From CAVPLM01 sp964497095 (lineage in GTDB: Bacteria; Actinomycetota; Thermoleophilia; RBG-16-64-13), in assembly GCA_964497095.1 (NCBI GenBank), contig CAZCCL010000004.1, positions 1 through 54,354 on the forward strand: DNA of 54,354 nt, written 5' to 3'. The notes beneath the pieces were generated by a model that searched no databases, was not told the DNA's origin, and saw nothing but the letters and a program-made list of their open reading frames with translations. Each line of letters begins with the position of its first letter. The first letter of the stretch is position 1. The translations under genes were made by a program, and so were the position numbers. Below, one piece after another: positions 41,771-50,195 of this stretch.

Positions 41771-42610
41771 GTGTCGAGAACGACCATGCCAAGACCGCGA
41801 GTGAGTATCGAGCAGAGTGACAAGCCGGCGAACGCCGGCGAGGGCGCCTTCCTGGTACGGGCCCTGGCGAAAGGCTTGGCCGTGCTGGGGCTGTTCGATG
41901 CCGAGAACCGGGAGTGGACCCTAGACGAGATCGCCGAGGGGACTGGTCTTCCGAGAATGACCGCCTACCGCATGATCCGTACCATGGAGCAGGCAAGCTA
42001 CCTGGTCCGGGACCCTGTGACCAGCCGTTACCACCTCGGTCCGGCGCTCCTTGCGACCACGTATATCTCGGAGACGTACTCCGAACTCGTGGCCATCGCG
42101 CGGCCCTACCTCCGTGACCTGGCTGCGGAGACGGGGGAGTCGGCCACTCTCGCCGTTGAGGTGGACGGAGTGGCGGTCAGCGTGGACACGGTCGACACCA
42201 CCCGTCCTTTCCGACGGGAGGTGGCCCAAGGCCGGATCATCGGGGACACGGCCAACGCGCACGGCAAGGTCTTCGCTGCTTTCAAGTCCGAGGGGGAAAA
42301 GGCCGAGATCCTCGCTCTCCCGCGTGCGCAGACCACGCCCCACACGATCACCGATCCCGCGACGCTGGCCGCCGAGCTGGAGCGGGTGGAGCGGGAGGGC
42401 ATCGCCTTCGACCTGGAGGAGAGGAATACCGGTACCTGTGCCGTGGCCGCGCCGGTGCGCGACCAGCTGGGGAAGGTGATCGCGTCTATCTCGCTGATCG
42501 TCCCCACGGGCCGGTTCGGGGACGAGGAGAGACTGCGGTTCGTGCAGGCCACTAAGGCTGCCGCCACGTCTCTCTCTGCCTTCCTTGGCTACTCGAATCG
42601 AGAGGAGTAG
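41771..42610 (+). CDS. IclR-family transcriptional regulator
   Basis: A 279-aa regulator. The winged helix has LVRALAKGLAVLGLFDAENR and TGLPRMTAYRMIRTMEQASY. The effector domain has SATLAVEVDGVAVSVDTVD, GRIIGDTANAHGKVFAAF and AVAAPVRDQLGKVIASISLI. IclR proteins commonly control aromatic and organic-acid degradation. It is the last gene of the 39065 operon and probably responds to that pathway. The GTG at 41771 and the ATG at 41786 are both possible starts; neither has a strong ribosome site. Confidence 0.9.
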   Translation: MSRTTMPRPRVSIEQSDKPANAGEGAFLVRALAKGLAVLGLFDAENREWTLDEIAEGTGLPRMTAYRMIRTMEQASYLVRDPVTSRYHLGPALLATTYISETYSELVAIARPYLRDLAAETGESATLAVEVDGVAVSVDTVDTTRPFRREVAQGRIIGDTANAHGKVFAAFKSEGEKAEILALPRAQTTPHTITDPATLAAELERVEREGIAFDLEERNTGTCAVAAPVRDQLGKVIASISLIVPTGRFGDEERLRFVQATKAAATSLSAFLGYSNREE

Positions 42611-42645
42611 CACAGCCGACTCGGGCGGTACCCGGCAATGACGAA

Positions 42646-42683
42646 GAAGCCCCGGGGCCGGCTTTCGCCGGCCCCGGGGCTTC
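42646..42683. terminator. bidirectional terminator
   Basis: A perfect 17-bp stem (42646-42662 with 42667-42683; GAAGCCCCGGGGCCGGC arm) and a TTTC loop between the converging iclR-type and molybdo-oxidoreductase genes. Confidence 0.85.
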
Positions 42684-42721
42684 GTACCGCTAGGACTCTC
42701 GTCGAGCAGTGACGGTGTCCA

Positions 42722-44923
42722 CTAGTACGTTTCCTCTTGGGCGTGGGGCACGAAGCCGTACTCCTCGCTGCGGAAGACCTCCTCCTTCAAGTCCTCGTCC
42801 GTGGCCTTATAGACCTTACACAGAAGGCACGTGAGGTCGGGCGAGCCATACATGGGATCGAGGTGGTCGTTGCCCGTAAGCACGTTGGGGTTGGATATCG
42901 TCAGTCCGTGGTATCCCTCGGCCGGTTCCTCCGGATAGAAGCAGTTGGCTGTGGCCATCAGGACACCCCTCTTGATACCCGGGAAGGCCCGCAGCTTCTG
43001 TCTTACCCGACCCCGCGGGGACTCTATCCAGACGATGTCGCCGTCCTCCACGCCGTAGAGCTTGGCCGTGTCCGGATGAAGCTGAGCCGTGGGGAACTCC
43101 GTGAAGCTGCGCAGCCAAGGGAGATTGCGGTACTGGCTTAGGAAGAAGTAGGGCTGGCGATAGCCGGTCGTCATGACGATCGGATACTCCTTGAAGAGCT
43201 CCGGCGTGGAAACCGGGCTTTCTCCGGGCTCGTTGTAGACCGGCAACGGATCGTAGCCCAGCGACTCCAGGTGTTTCGAATAGAACTCGAACTTGCCCGT
43301 GGGACTGGGGAAACCCCCGCCTTCTCGCCAGTAGTCGGTCTTGTACTTGTAGTACACCTGGTCGGGGCCGGTGCAGCAACTGACCAAACGCGCGCTGAAG
43401 TCCTTCCACTTCATGTTCCCCTTGCGAACCTGATGGTCCAAGCACTTCTCCGTGTCTTCGAACCAGAGATCCGGAACAACCCTCTTGCCTATCTCGTTGA
43501 AGATCCAGACGTCCGGCTTGGCCTCTCCCGGCGGATCGACGACCTTGTTATGAGCTTCTATCATGAACCGCGGGTGCATATCGTAGAGGTCGTCCATCTC
43601 CAACCAGTGCGTCGCCGGCAGGATGATGTCGGATGCTTCGCACATCGGGCCCATGAACAGGTCGCAGTGCGCCATGAACTCAACATTCTCGATGGCCTCC
43701 ACCACTTCCTTGGTGTTGGCCATGTGCACTATCTGCTGTCCGCCCACGCTGAACCATACCTTGATGGGAGCCTCACCGGAATTGATGGCCTTGACCATGG
43801 TATCGGGGTTGCAGGTCCGGGCTGCGCCCATCTTGTACTTATCGATGCCTATGATATGGCTCTTCATCTCGTCGGTGAGAGGAAGCTCCAGGAAGAAGTC
43901 TTCGATCAGGCCGGTCTCGGGGAGCACCCAACTGATCATGCTCCCGGGCCGCTCGATGTTTCCCGCGAGACCCATAAGACAGGTGATGGCCCTTATGGTG
44001 TAACCGCAGTTGGCCTGCCGCTCGAGGGAGCTGCCCACCTGGATGGTGCCGGGGGTGTCGATGGCGAACATGCGGGCCGCGTCGGTGACGTGTTCCTTGG
44101 GAATCCAGCAGATGTCGGAGACCTTCTCCGGAGTGAAGTCCTTGACCCTTTCCCGGAGCTCATCGAATCCATAGGTCCAGTTTTCGACGAACTCCTTGTC
44201 CCAAAGCTCCTCTTCGAAGATCACGTTCGCCATGCCCATGGCGAGAGCGCAGTCGGTGCCTGGACGCGGCTGGATCCAGAGGGTGGCGCGGGTGGCGTAA
44301 GCACTGGCCCGCGGATCGATGATGATGAGGTTCTTGCAGTAGTCCACCGAGCGCATGAACCAATAGCCCATCTCGGAGTCGGCGCTCGAGATCTCGAGCT
44401 GTTTGGCCCACATGATCTGGGTCTTGGGGAATTCCCCGCCCCAGCCGTGGTAGTCGCAGTAGAGTCTGCCGTATCCTGTCACCAGTCCGTAAAGACCGAG
44501 CCTGGGGCTGTGGCAGACATACCCGGGTGTGATGATGTTGGCGGTGCCGAGGGAACGGGCTAAACGGTGGGTGTACCGGTTGTAGCCGCGGCCGGTACCC
44601 TGGGAGATGGCGATGGTGTGCGCACCATGGTTGTCGATGGCATCGCGCATCTTCTCCGCTATGGTGTCGAGGGCCTCGTCCCAGGAGATCCTCTTCCACT
44701 TGCCTTGGCCCTTGCGTCCCACCTGTTTCATAGGGTACTTGAGGCGGTAGGGATTATCGATGTGCTGGATGCTCGACAGGCCCTTGGAGCACATCGTGCC
44801 ACCGGTCATGGAATGGGGGTTGCCCTCGATGTGGATGACGACGCCGTCCTCCTTTGTCACTTTGACGCCGCAACCACCGTGGCAGCTCTTGCAGGTTGAA
44901 TATACGATTTCTCTTTTTGCCAT
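42722..44923 (-). CDS. molybdopterin oxidoreductase, catalytic subunit (DMSO-reductase family)
   Basis: A 733-aa bis-MGD enzyme. An N-terminal 4Fe-4S site is formed by Cys11, Cys14, Cys18 (STCKSCHGGCGV) and Cys45 (GGTMCSKG). A likely molybdenum ligand is Cys137 in TPGYVCHSPRLG, as in polysulfide/thiosulfate reductases. Cofactor-binding segments include IDPRASAYATRATLWIQPRP and PSPTGKFEFYSKHL. There is no twin-arginine signal, so the enzyme works in the cytoplasm. It is transcribed with an NrfD-type anchor and a four-cluster ferredoxin, giving a quinone-linked complex. Substrate unknown: reductive dehydroxylation of a catechol, oxidation of an organic substrate, or sulfur reduction are all open. 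Confidence 0.9.
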   Translation of the reverse strand: MAKREIVYSTCKSCHGGCGVKVTKEDGVVIHIEGNPHSMTGGTMCSKGLSSIQHIDNPYRLKYPMKQVGRKGQGKWKRISWDEALDTIAEKMRDAIDNHGAHTIAISQGTGRGYNRYTHRLARSLGTANIITPGYVCHSPRLGLYGLVTGYGRLYCDYHGWGGEFPKTQIMWAKQLEISSADSEMGYWFMRSVDYCKNLIIIDPRASAYATRATLWIQPRPGTDCALAMGMANVIFEEELWDKEFVENWTYGFDELRERVKDFTPEKVSDICWIPKEHVTDAARMFAIDTPGTIQVGSSLERQANCGYTIRAITCLMGLAGNIERPGSMISWVLPETGLIEDFFLELPLTDEMKSHIIGIDKYKMGAARTCNPDTMVKAINSGEAPIKVWFSVGGQQIVHMANTKEVVEAIENVEFMAHCDLFMGPMCEASDIILPATHWLEMDDLYDMHPRFMIEAHNKVVDPPGEAKPDVWIFNEIGKRVVPDLWFEDTEKCLDHQVRKGNMKWKDFSARLVSCCTGPDQVYYKYKTDYWREGGGFPSPTGKFEFYSKHLESLGYDPLPVYNEPGESPVSTPELFKEYPIVMTTGYRQPYFFLSQYRNLPWLRSFTEFPTAQLHPDTAKLYGVEDGDIVWIESPRGRVRQKLRAFPGIKRGVLMATANCFYPEEPAEGYHGLTISNPNVLTGNDHLDPMYGSPDLTCLLCKVYKATDEDLKEEVFRSEEYGFVPHAQEETY

Positions 44924-44951
44924 AAGTGTCTCCTCAGCACAGACCGAGTGC

Positions 44952-45923
44952 CTAGTAGGCAGCGGATTTGGGCAGGATGGGCCTGTAGATGCCGACCTTG
45001 AGCACCCCGTACTTCAGCGAGAACGCCCCGATCGTATGACACACGATCGCGAAGACCAGCAACCCCGCCGACGCCTCTCCGGCGAACCAGCTGACGATCG
45101 ATATCACGAAGGGGATGACGATACCCAGCGCCACGATGCCCGGCCAGAACACCCAGGCCAGTTTCCCCCGGGTGAGCTCTTTCACCGACAGCTCGGCCGT
45201 GGTCGACTGATAGTTCGCGTTGATTAGGTACGCAACGATCAGCAGGGCGTTTATGATCAGCATGAACCGGGTGACCGACTCTGCCGGTCCTATCACGTCT
45301 TCGCCGGTGACCAACCCTACGCCCATGATCAGAGCCAAGCCGTCCGCGATGCCCATGAGAAGGAACACGATGGGCAGCAGCCCCGTGTTCCAGAAGGGCA
45401 CGCTCTTACAGTAGCTCATGGCGAATCCGCAGTAGATCCCGGTCAAGACCACGAAGATACCGGCCAGGATCATGAAGACCCAATTGACCACGTAGACGGC
45501 GTCGTAAGCCCCACCAGAGACCACGTCGTAGGCAAGTAGGTACAGCAGCACCAACTGAATGGCTCCGAAGACCACGAAGATCACGGTGAAGACTATCCCC
45601 CGGGCGAACCACGAAGTCTTCCAAGCCTTGCTGAAGGGTGGGAAGGTCTTCCAGAACCGCAGAGGCTTTCCGAGGTAGGCGAAATGCAAGGGCAGCTTGA
45701 AGAGCACGATCATGATCCAGCCGAAAAGCGCTCCCCACCAAGCGGTCTTGGCGGCAGTCTCGCTGAAGAACAGCGACACCAGATAGAGACCGGAACCGAG
45801 GGCCGAGAAGACCTCTGCTATCCAGACGAGCAATCCCTTGCCCTCGATCCACTCGGTCTGAGCCATGGGCTTGACCATCCACTCGTGGGTGACCATCCAT
45901 TGACGGGCTGTTCTTGCGTTCAT
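44952..45923 (-). CDS. NrfD/PsrC-type membrane anchor
   Basis: A 323-aa membrane protein with eight or nine hydrophobic helices. It has an early Trp/Ser-rich helix (AEVFSALGSGLYLVSLFF) and LPLHFAYLGKPLRFW, the signature of NrfD-type quinone-interacting subunits. It links electrons from the Fe-S and Mo subunits to the menaquinone pool. It lies between the ferredoxin (16-bp gap) and the catalytic subunit. Confidence 0.87.
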   Translation of the reverse strand: MNARTARQWMVTHEWMVKPMAQTEWIEGKGLLVWIAEVFSALGSGLYLVSLFFSETAAKTAWWGALFGWIMIVLFKLPLHFAYLGKPLRFWKTFPPFSKAWKTSWFARGIVFTVIFVVFGAIQLVLLYLLAYDVVSGGAYDAVYVVNWVFMILAGIFVVLTGIYCGFAMSYCKSVPFWNTGLLPIVFLLMGIADGLALIMGVGLVTGEDVIGPAESVTRFMLIINALLIVAYLINANYQSTTAELSVKELTRGKLAWVFWPGIVALGIVIPFVISIVSWFAGEASAGLLVFAIVCHTIGAFSLKYGVLKVGIYRPILPKSAAY

Positions 45924-45939
45924 GTGGCCACTCCCCTAC

Positions 45940-46716
45940 CTAGTCCGCGTTCTTCTTGGCGAGTTTCTCCTTGACCGGAGCATAGACGGTGCTCAAGTGC
46001 TGGATGTGGCTACCCGTTTGAGCTTCGATGGGCGCCTTGTTCGAAGGAGCTCCCCCAAGCTTGTAGTCGATGTAGTAGACGGACGGCTCGGTGCCGTATT
46101 CGGGGTGCAGCACGAATCCGTTCCGTTCTCGGATCAGTTTGGACACGTTGCTGTTGGGGTCTTCGAGGTCGCCGAAGGTCAGGGCCCCGGCTTGGCAGAC
46201 GTTCACACACGCCGGAGTGGCCTCCCGGTCAACACCCGGAACTAGACCCTTCTCAAGACCGGCGTCGATCCGCTCGAGGCAGAAGTTGCATTTCTGTGTC
46301 GTGCCCTTCTGATGTGGATAGAGCTCTTGCCCCTTCTTCTCAAAGCCGGTCAAAGCGTGATCTGGGAAGTAATTGACGCTTCTCTTCCGGGATAGATAGG
46401 TACGGTTTTGGTATGGGCAGGCGATGACGCAGTACCGGCAGCCGAAGCACTTGTCGGGATCGATCGCGACGATACCGTCCTCGCGCTTGTGGGACGCCTC
46501 GGTGGGGCAGGCGTCGACGCACGGTGCCTCTTTGCATTGGTTGCACCTGACCGGGTACGTGGTCACGTCGACGCTGATCCCATCATCGACCTCGAGGGCG
46601 ATGAGTCTGGGCCAAGTCACCCTGAGCGGCAGGAAGTGCTCGATCCTGCATGCGGCTACGCACGCATGACATCGGACGCACTTCGCGAGGTTGATAACCA
46701 TTCCCCATCTCGCCAT
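45940..46716 (-). CDS. four-cluster ferredoxin subunit (DmsB/PhsB type)
   Basis: A 258-aa electron-transfer protein. Four 4Fe-4S motifs are seen: CVRCHACVAAC, CNQCKEAPCVDACP, CFGCRYCVIACP, and CNFC with a later CVNVC. It lacks an export signal, consistent with its cytoplasmic partner. First gene of the operon; it faces the aldehyde oxidoreductase gene across a 313-bp divergent region. Confidence 0.93.
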   Translation of the reverse strand: MARWGMVINLAKCVRCHACVAACRIEHFLPLRVTWPRLIALEVDDGISVDVTTYPVRCNQCKEAPCVDACPTEASHKREDGIVAIDPDKCFGCRYCVIACPYQNRTYLSRKRSVNYFPDHALTGFEKKGQELYPHQKGTTQKCNFCLERIDAGLEKGLVPGVDREATPACVNVCQAGALTFGDLEDPNSNVSKLIRERNGFVLHPEYGTEPSVYYIDYKLGGAPSNKAPIEAQTGSHIQHLSTVYAPVKEKLAKKNAD

Positions 46717-47029
46717 CGGCCCCTCCTATGTCTCGCTAGGCTTCTGTCTGCAAGTGCCCGCCCCGAGACCGCGCTCAAGGGGGGTCTCCCAGTGCGCTAT
46801 ATGGATCGAACCAGAAGGATTGTAGCACAGTTGATGATATCGCTATAATGCACAACGTTAATCACAATACCGTTTGTATGCGTTTCTGAAGGGGCCGGAG
46901 GGCTGGAAAAACCCTGGCTGGGCCGGCCGGAGATGTTTGCGCGGCGCCTCCGGAAAAGCTAGGATGAAGGCGTGCGGCACGTCTTTGAGGGCAAAGTGGG
47001 CTCGATTCCTGAGACGGGGGTGCTCTCCA
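46717..47029. promoter_or_regulatory. divergent promoter region, Mo-oxidoreductase / AOR
   Basis: The 313-bp spacer is unusually AT-rich around 46815-46880. On the + strand TTGTAG (46820-46825), an 18-bp spacer and TATAAT (46844-46849) form a good promoter for the aldehyde oxidoreductase. On the - strand TACAAT (46824-46819) overlaps that -35, so the two promoters may be mutually exclusive. An AACGTT palindrome lies at 46854-46859. Confidence 0.6.
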
Positions 47030-48910
47030 ATGGCATATGGCTACGCGGGAAGACTGCTGTTTGTCGACCTGACCAACGGTACCATCAATGAAGAGACTCC
47101 GGAAGAGAGCTTCTATCGGCAGTGGATCGGTGGGACCGGGCTGGGGGTCAGGGTGACCATGGAGCGCACCAAACCCGGGATCGATCCTCTGGGATCGGAT
47201 AACCTACTCTCTTTCACGACGGGACCGCTGACCGCGACCGGCGTCTACGGGGGGGGAAGATATACGGTCACGACCAAGTCACCCCTGACGGGAGCCTGGG
47301 CCGACTCCAACTCCGGGGGCTACTTCGGGCCGGAACTGAAGAATGCCGGCTTCGACGGGATATTCTTCACCGGCGCCGCCGAGCGCCCGGTCTGCCTGGT
47401 GGTGGATGCCGGACAGGCACGGCTCATCGGAGCCGAGCAAGTCTGGGGGAAAGACACCTATGAGACCGAAGATGCCCTCCAGGCTGAATTAGGGGATACG
47501 GGTAGCTGGAAGATCTCCTGCATCGGCCCGTCGGGCGAGCAGTGCTCCCTTCTCGCCGGGATCGTCAACGAGAAGGGGAGGATCGCCGCTCGGTCGGGGG
47601 TAGGCGCGGTGATGGGCTCGAAGAAACTCAAAGCGATCGCGGTCCGAGCCGGCAAGGGCGCCCGCATCGGCGTGGCCGACAAGGCCGGACTCAAGGAGGT
47701 CCAGAAGGGCTACAGCGAGGCCCTCAAGGCCAGCCCCTTTCACCAGGGGCTGACCGCCGCGGGCACGGGAGGAGGCACGAGCTTTCTCCTCTCCATCGGC
47801 GACTGCCCCGCGGACAACTGGGCCCGCACCGGCAGTGACGCGCTGCCCGGGTGCGGCAACCTCGACGGCGCCAACATGGACGTCTTCAAGCTGAAGCCCT
47901 ACGGCTGTCATGCCTGCCCCATCCGTTGCGGGGCGCTCATTCAGATCAAGGAAGGCCCGTTCGCCAGCCAGGACGAGCTCCACCGGCCCGAATACGAGAC
48001 CCTGGCCGCCCTTGGAGCCTGTTGCCGGAACGACAATGTGGAGGCGGTCATCCGGGCCAACGAGATCTGCAATCGCTTCGGTCTCGACACCATGGGCGTG
48101 GGGAACAGCGTCTCGTTCGCGATGGAGTGCTACGAGAACGGTCTCATCAGTTCGAGCGAGATCGGGGGCCTGGAGCTCACGTGGGGAAACCCGGAAGCCC
48201 TGGTCGCCCTCACCGAGCAGATAGCGAGAAGGGAGGGCCTCGGCGCGGCGCTGGCCGACGGGTCCAAGGTGGCGGCCGAGCAGATAGGCCGGGGCAGCGC
48301 GGAGTACGCCATGCACGTGGCCGGCCGGGCGGTCCCATATCACGACCCCCGCCTCGCCCCCAGCAGCGGCACCTTCTATATCGGCGACGCCCAGCCCGCC
48401 CAGCATCTGGGACCTCAGGGCATGGCGGTGCTCGAGCAGGGGGCGCCCCTGGGAGAGGATCCCCTGCTGCAGCCGGGTGATTCGGGCGAGCTCTTTGGGG
48501 ACTACGACAAGAAGGGTGATATCTACGCCCGCGGGGCCGCCTACATCCAGCTGCTCAGCTCCGCCGGGCTCTGCGCCCTCTACGCCCAGTTCTACACTCC
48601 TCCCGTGGTGGAGCTCCTGCGGCCGGTCACGGGTTGGGACATGGACTGGAGCGAAGGGCTGAAGGCGGGAAGGCGGATACTGACCTTGCGGCAGGCTTTC
48701 AACTATCGCGAAGGCCTCACTCCCGAGGCGTTCCGCCTGCCCAAGAGATTCGAGACGCCGCTGAGTGTCGGACCGGCGGCAGGGCAAGACATCCCGTTCG
48801 CCTACCTACGGGAGAAGTACTTCGAGACTATGGGTTGGGATCCACAGACCGGTGGGGCCCTGGCGGAAACGCTCGCCGATCTGGGTATAGACGCGTCACT
48901 GGTGGCCTGA
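47030..48910 (+). CDS. tungsten aldehyde:ferredoxin oxidoreductase
   Basis: A 626-aa AOR-family enzyme that oxidises aldehydes to acids with ferredoxin, or runs in reverse. The ATG at 47030 gives AYGYAGRLLFVDLTNGTI, the family opening; the longer frame upstream lacks resemblance. The pterin-binding motifs include GGRYTVTTKSPLTGAWADSN and SGVGAVMGSKKLKAIAV. The Fe-S ligands are Cys-x2-Cys-x3-Cys in GCHACPIRCGALI with a final Cys in SSAGLCALYAQF. The modBA genes could supply the metal. With IOR and the ADP-forming synthetase it completes an archaeal-style acid/aldehyde balance. Aryl-aldehyde versus short-chain aldehyde specificity is unknown. Confidence 0.92.
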   Translation: MAYGYAGRLLFVDLTNGTINEETPEESFYRQWIGGTGLGVRVTMERTKPGIDPLGSDNLLSFTTGPLTATGVYGGGRYTVTTKSPLTGAWADSNSGGYFGPELKNAGFDGIFFTGAAERPVCLVVDAGQARLIGAEQVWGKDTYETEDALQAELGDTGSWKISCIGPSGEQCSLLAGIVNEKGRIAARSGVGAVMGSKKLKAIAVRAGKGARIGVADKAGLKEVQKGYSEALKASPFHQGLTAAGTGGGTSFLLSIGDCPADNWARTGSDALPGCGNLDGANMDVFKLKPYGCHACPIRCGALIQIKEGPFASQDELHRPEYETLAALGACCRNDNVEAVIRANEICNRFGLDTMGVGNSVSFAMECYENGLISSSEIGGLELTWGNPEALVALTEQIARREGLGAALADGSKVAAEQIGRGSAEYAMHVAGRAVPYHDPRLAPSSGTFYIGDAQPAQHLGPQGMAVLEQGAPLGEDPLLQPGDSGELFGDYDKKGDIYARGAAYIQLLSSAGLCALYAQFYTPPVVELLRPVTGWDMDWSEGLKAGRRILTLRQAFNYREGLTPEAFRLPKRFETPLSVGPAAGQDIPFAYLREKYFETMGWDPQTGGALAETLADLGIDASLVA

Positions 48911-49014
48911 GCCGCCAGGCGTTTCGGCATGAACGGCTCAGTGGTGAGCCCGGAGGGATCGAGAGTCGCGCTCGCCGGGTCCGCAGTTGAGCGGCCCCGA
49001 GGGAAGGAAGCGGC

Positions 49015-50130
49015 ATGATCGTTGGTGTACCTACCGAAGTGAAGAACCAGGAGTACCGGGTGGCCCTGGTCCCGGCCGGAGTGCGCACCCTGGTGGATGA
49101 CGGTCACACCGTCCTTATCCAGGCCGGAGCCGGGGAAGGCTCCGGCATCTCAGACGCGGAGTACGCCGAGGCCGGGGCCCGGATCCGCCCCACAGCCGAA
49201 GCGGTCTACGCCGAAGCGGAGATGATCGTCAAGGTCAAAGAGCCCTTGCCCCAGGAGTACCCGCTCCTCAAAGAAGACCAGGTGCTCTTCACCTATCTCC
49301 ACCTGGCTCCCGCCCCGGAGCTGACCCAAGCCCTCCTTGACCGAAGGATCGTGGGCATCGCCTATGAGACCGTGCAGCTGGCAAACGGTTCTCTGCCTCT
49401 CCTTACCCCCATGAGCGAGGTCGCCGGCAAGCTCTCCATCCAGGTGGGGGCCCACTGGCTGGAAAAAGAGAACGGGGGCTCGGGCGTGCTCTTGGCCGGG
49501 GTGCCCGGGACCTCACCCGGTGGTGTGGCCATCATCGGGGGCGGGGTGGTGGGGACCAACGCCGCCAAGGTGGCCCTGGGCATGGGAGCCAACGTCACCA
49601 TCCTCGACATCAGCCTGGACCGGCTCCGCTACCTGTCCGACGTCTTGGAGGGGCGCCTCACCGTGCTTTCCTCCGACGTCTACAGCGTGGAGCGGGCGGT
49701 GATCGCCGCGGATCTGGTAATCGGGGCTCTTCTCATACCTGGGGCCAAAGCCAAGAAGGTGGTCAGCCGGGAGATGATCGCCAAGATGAGGAAAGGCTCG
49801 GTCGTCGTGGACGTGGCCATCGACCAGGGGGGCTGTGTGGAAGGGGCCCGGCCCACCTCTCATGACGACCCCGTCTATACCCAGGACGGGGTGACCATGT
49901 ACTGTGTGGCAAACCTGCCCGGTTGCGTATCCCGCACCTCCACCTTCGCTCTTACCAACGCCACCTTCCCCTACGTGCGCCTCTTGGCCGGCCGGGGCTA
50001 CAAGGAGGCGCTCAAGGCCGATCCGGCTCTGGCCACGGGCCTGAACGTGCACAAGGGCACATTGGTGAGCCGGGTGGTGGCCGAGGGGACCGGCCTTAGC
50101 TACTCCCCCTATGAGGAAGATGCTGCCTAA
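49015..50130 (+). CDS. ald: alanine dehydrogenase
   Basis: A 371-aa NAD-dependent enzyme that converts alanine to pyruvate and ammonia. It starts MIVGVPTEVKNQEYRVALVP. Catalytic Lys75 (VKVKEPLP) and His96 (FTYLHLAPA) are in the standard places, as is the cofactor motif IIGGGVVGTNAAKVALG. The late motif reads VANLPGCVSRTSTFALTNAT where most members have MPGAVPRTST, a small change near the active site. It lies 65 bp before a class III aminotransferase, and the pair may recycle pyruvate as amino acceptor. Confidence 0.95.
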   Translation: MIVGVPTEVKNQEYRVALVPAGVRTLVDDGHTVLIQAGAGEGSGISDAEYAEAGARIRPTAEAVYAEAEMIVKVKEPLPQEYPLLKEDQVLFTYLHLAPAPELTQALLDRRIVGIAYETVQLANGSLPLLTPMSEVAGKLSIQVGAHWLEKENGGSGVLLAGVPGTSPGGVAIIGGGVVGTNAAKVALGMGANVTILDISLDRLRYLSDVLEGRLTVLSSDVYSVERAVIAADLVIGALLIPGAKAKKVVSREMIAKMRKGSVVVDVAIDQGGCVEGARPTSHDDPVYTQDGVTMYCVANLPGCVSRTSTFALTNATFPYVRLLAGRGYKEALKADPALATGLNVHKGTLVSRVVAEGTGLSYSPYEEDAA

Positions 50131-50195
50131 GGGTGCGACGGCCGGGCGGCCAGCCCCGGGCGAGGGGCCCCGGTGCGTCCGACCAGAAAGGACCG

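Noticed and set aside
43271..44563. 430-codon plus-strand frame opposite the Mo subunit
   Set aside because: Shadow of a strongly supported molybdopterin enzyme.
46874..47029. Longer N-terminus for the aldehyde oxidoreductase
   Set aside because: The 52 extra residues show no family similarity; the ATG at 47030 gives the standard opening.
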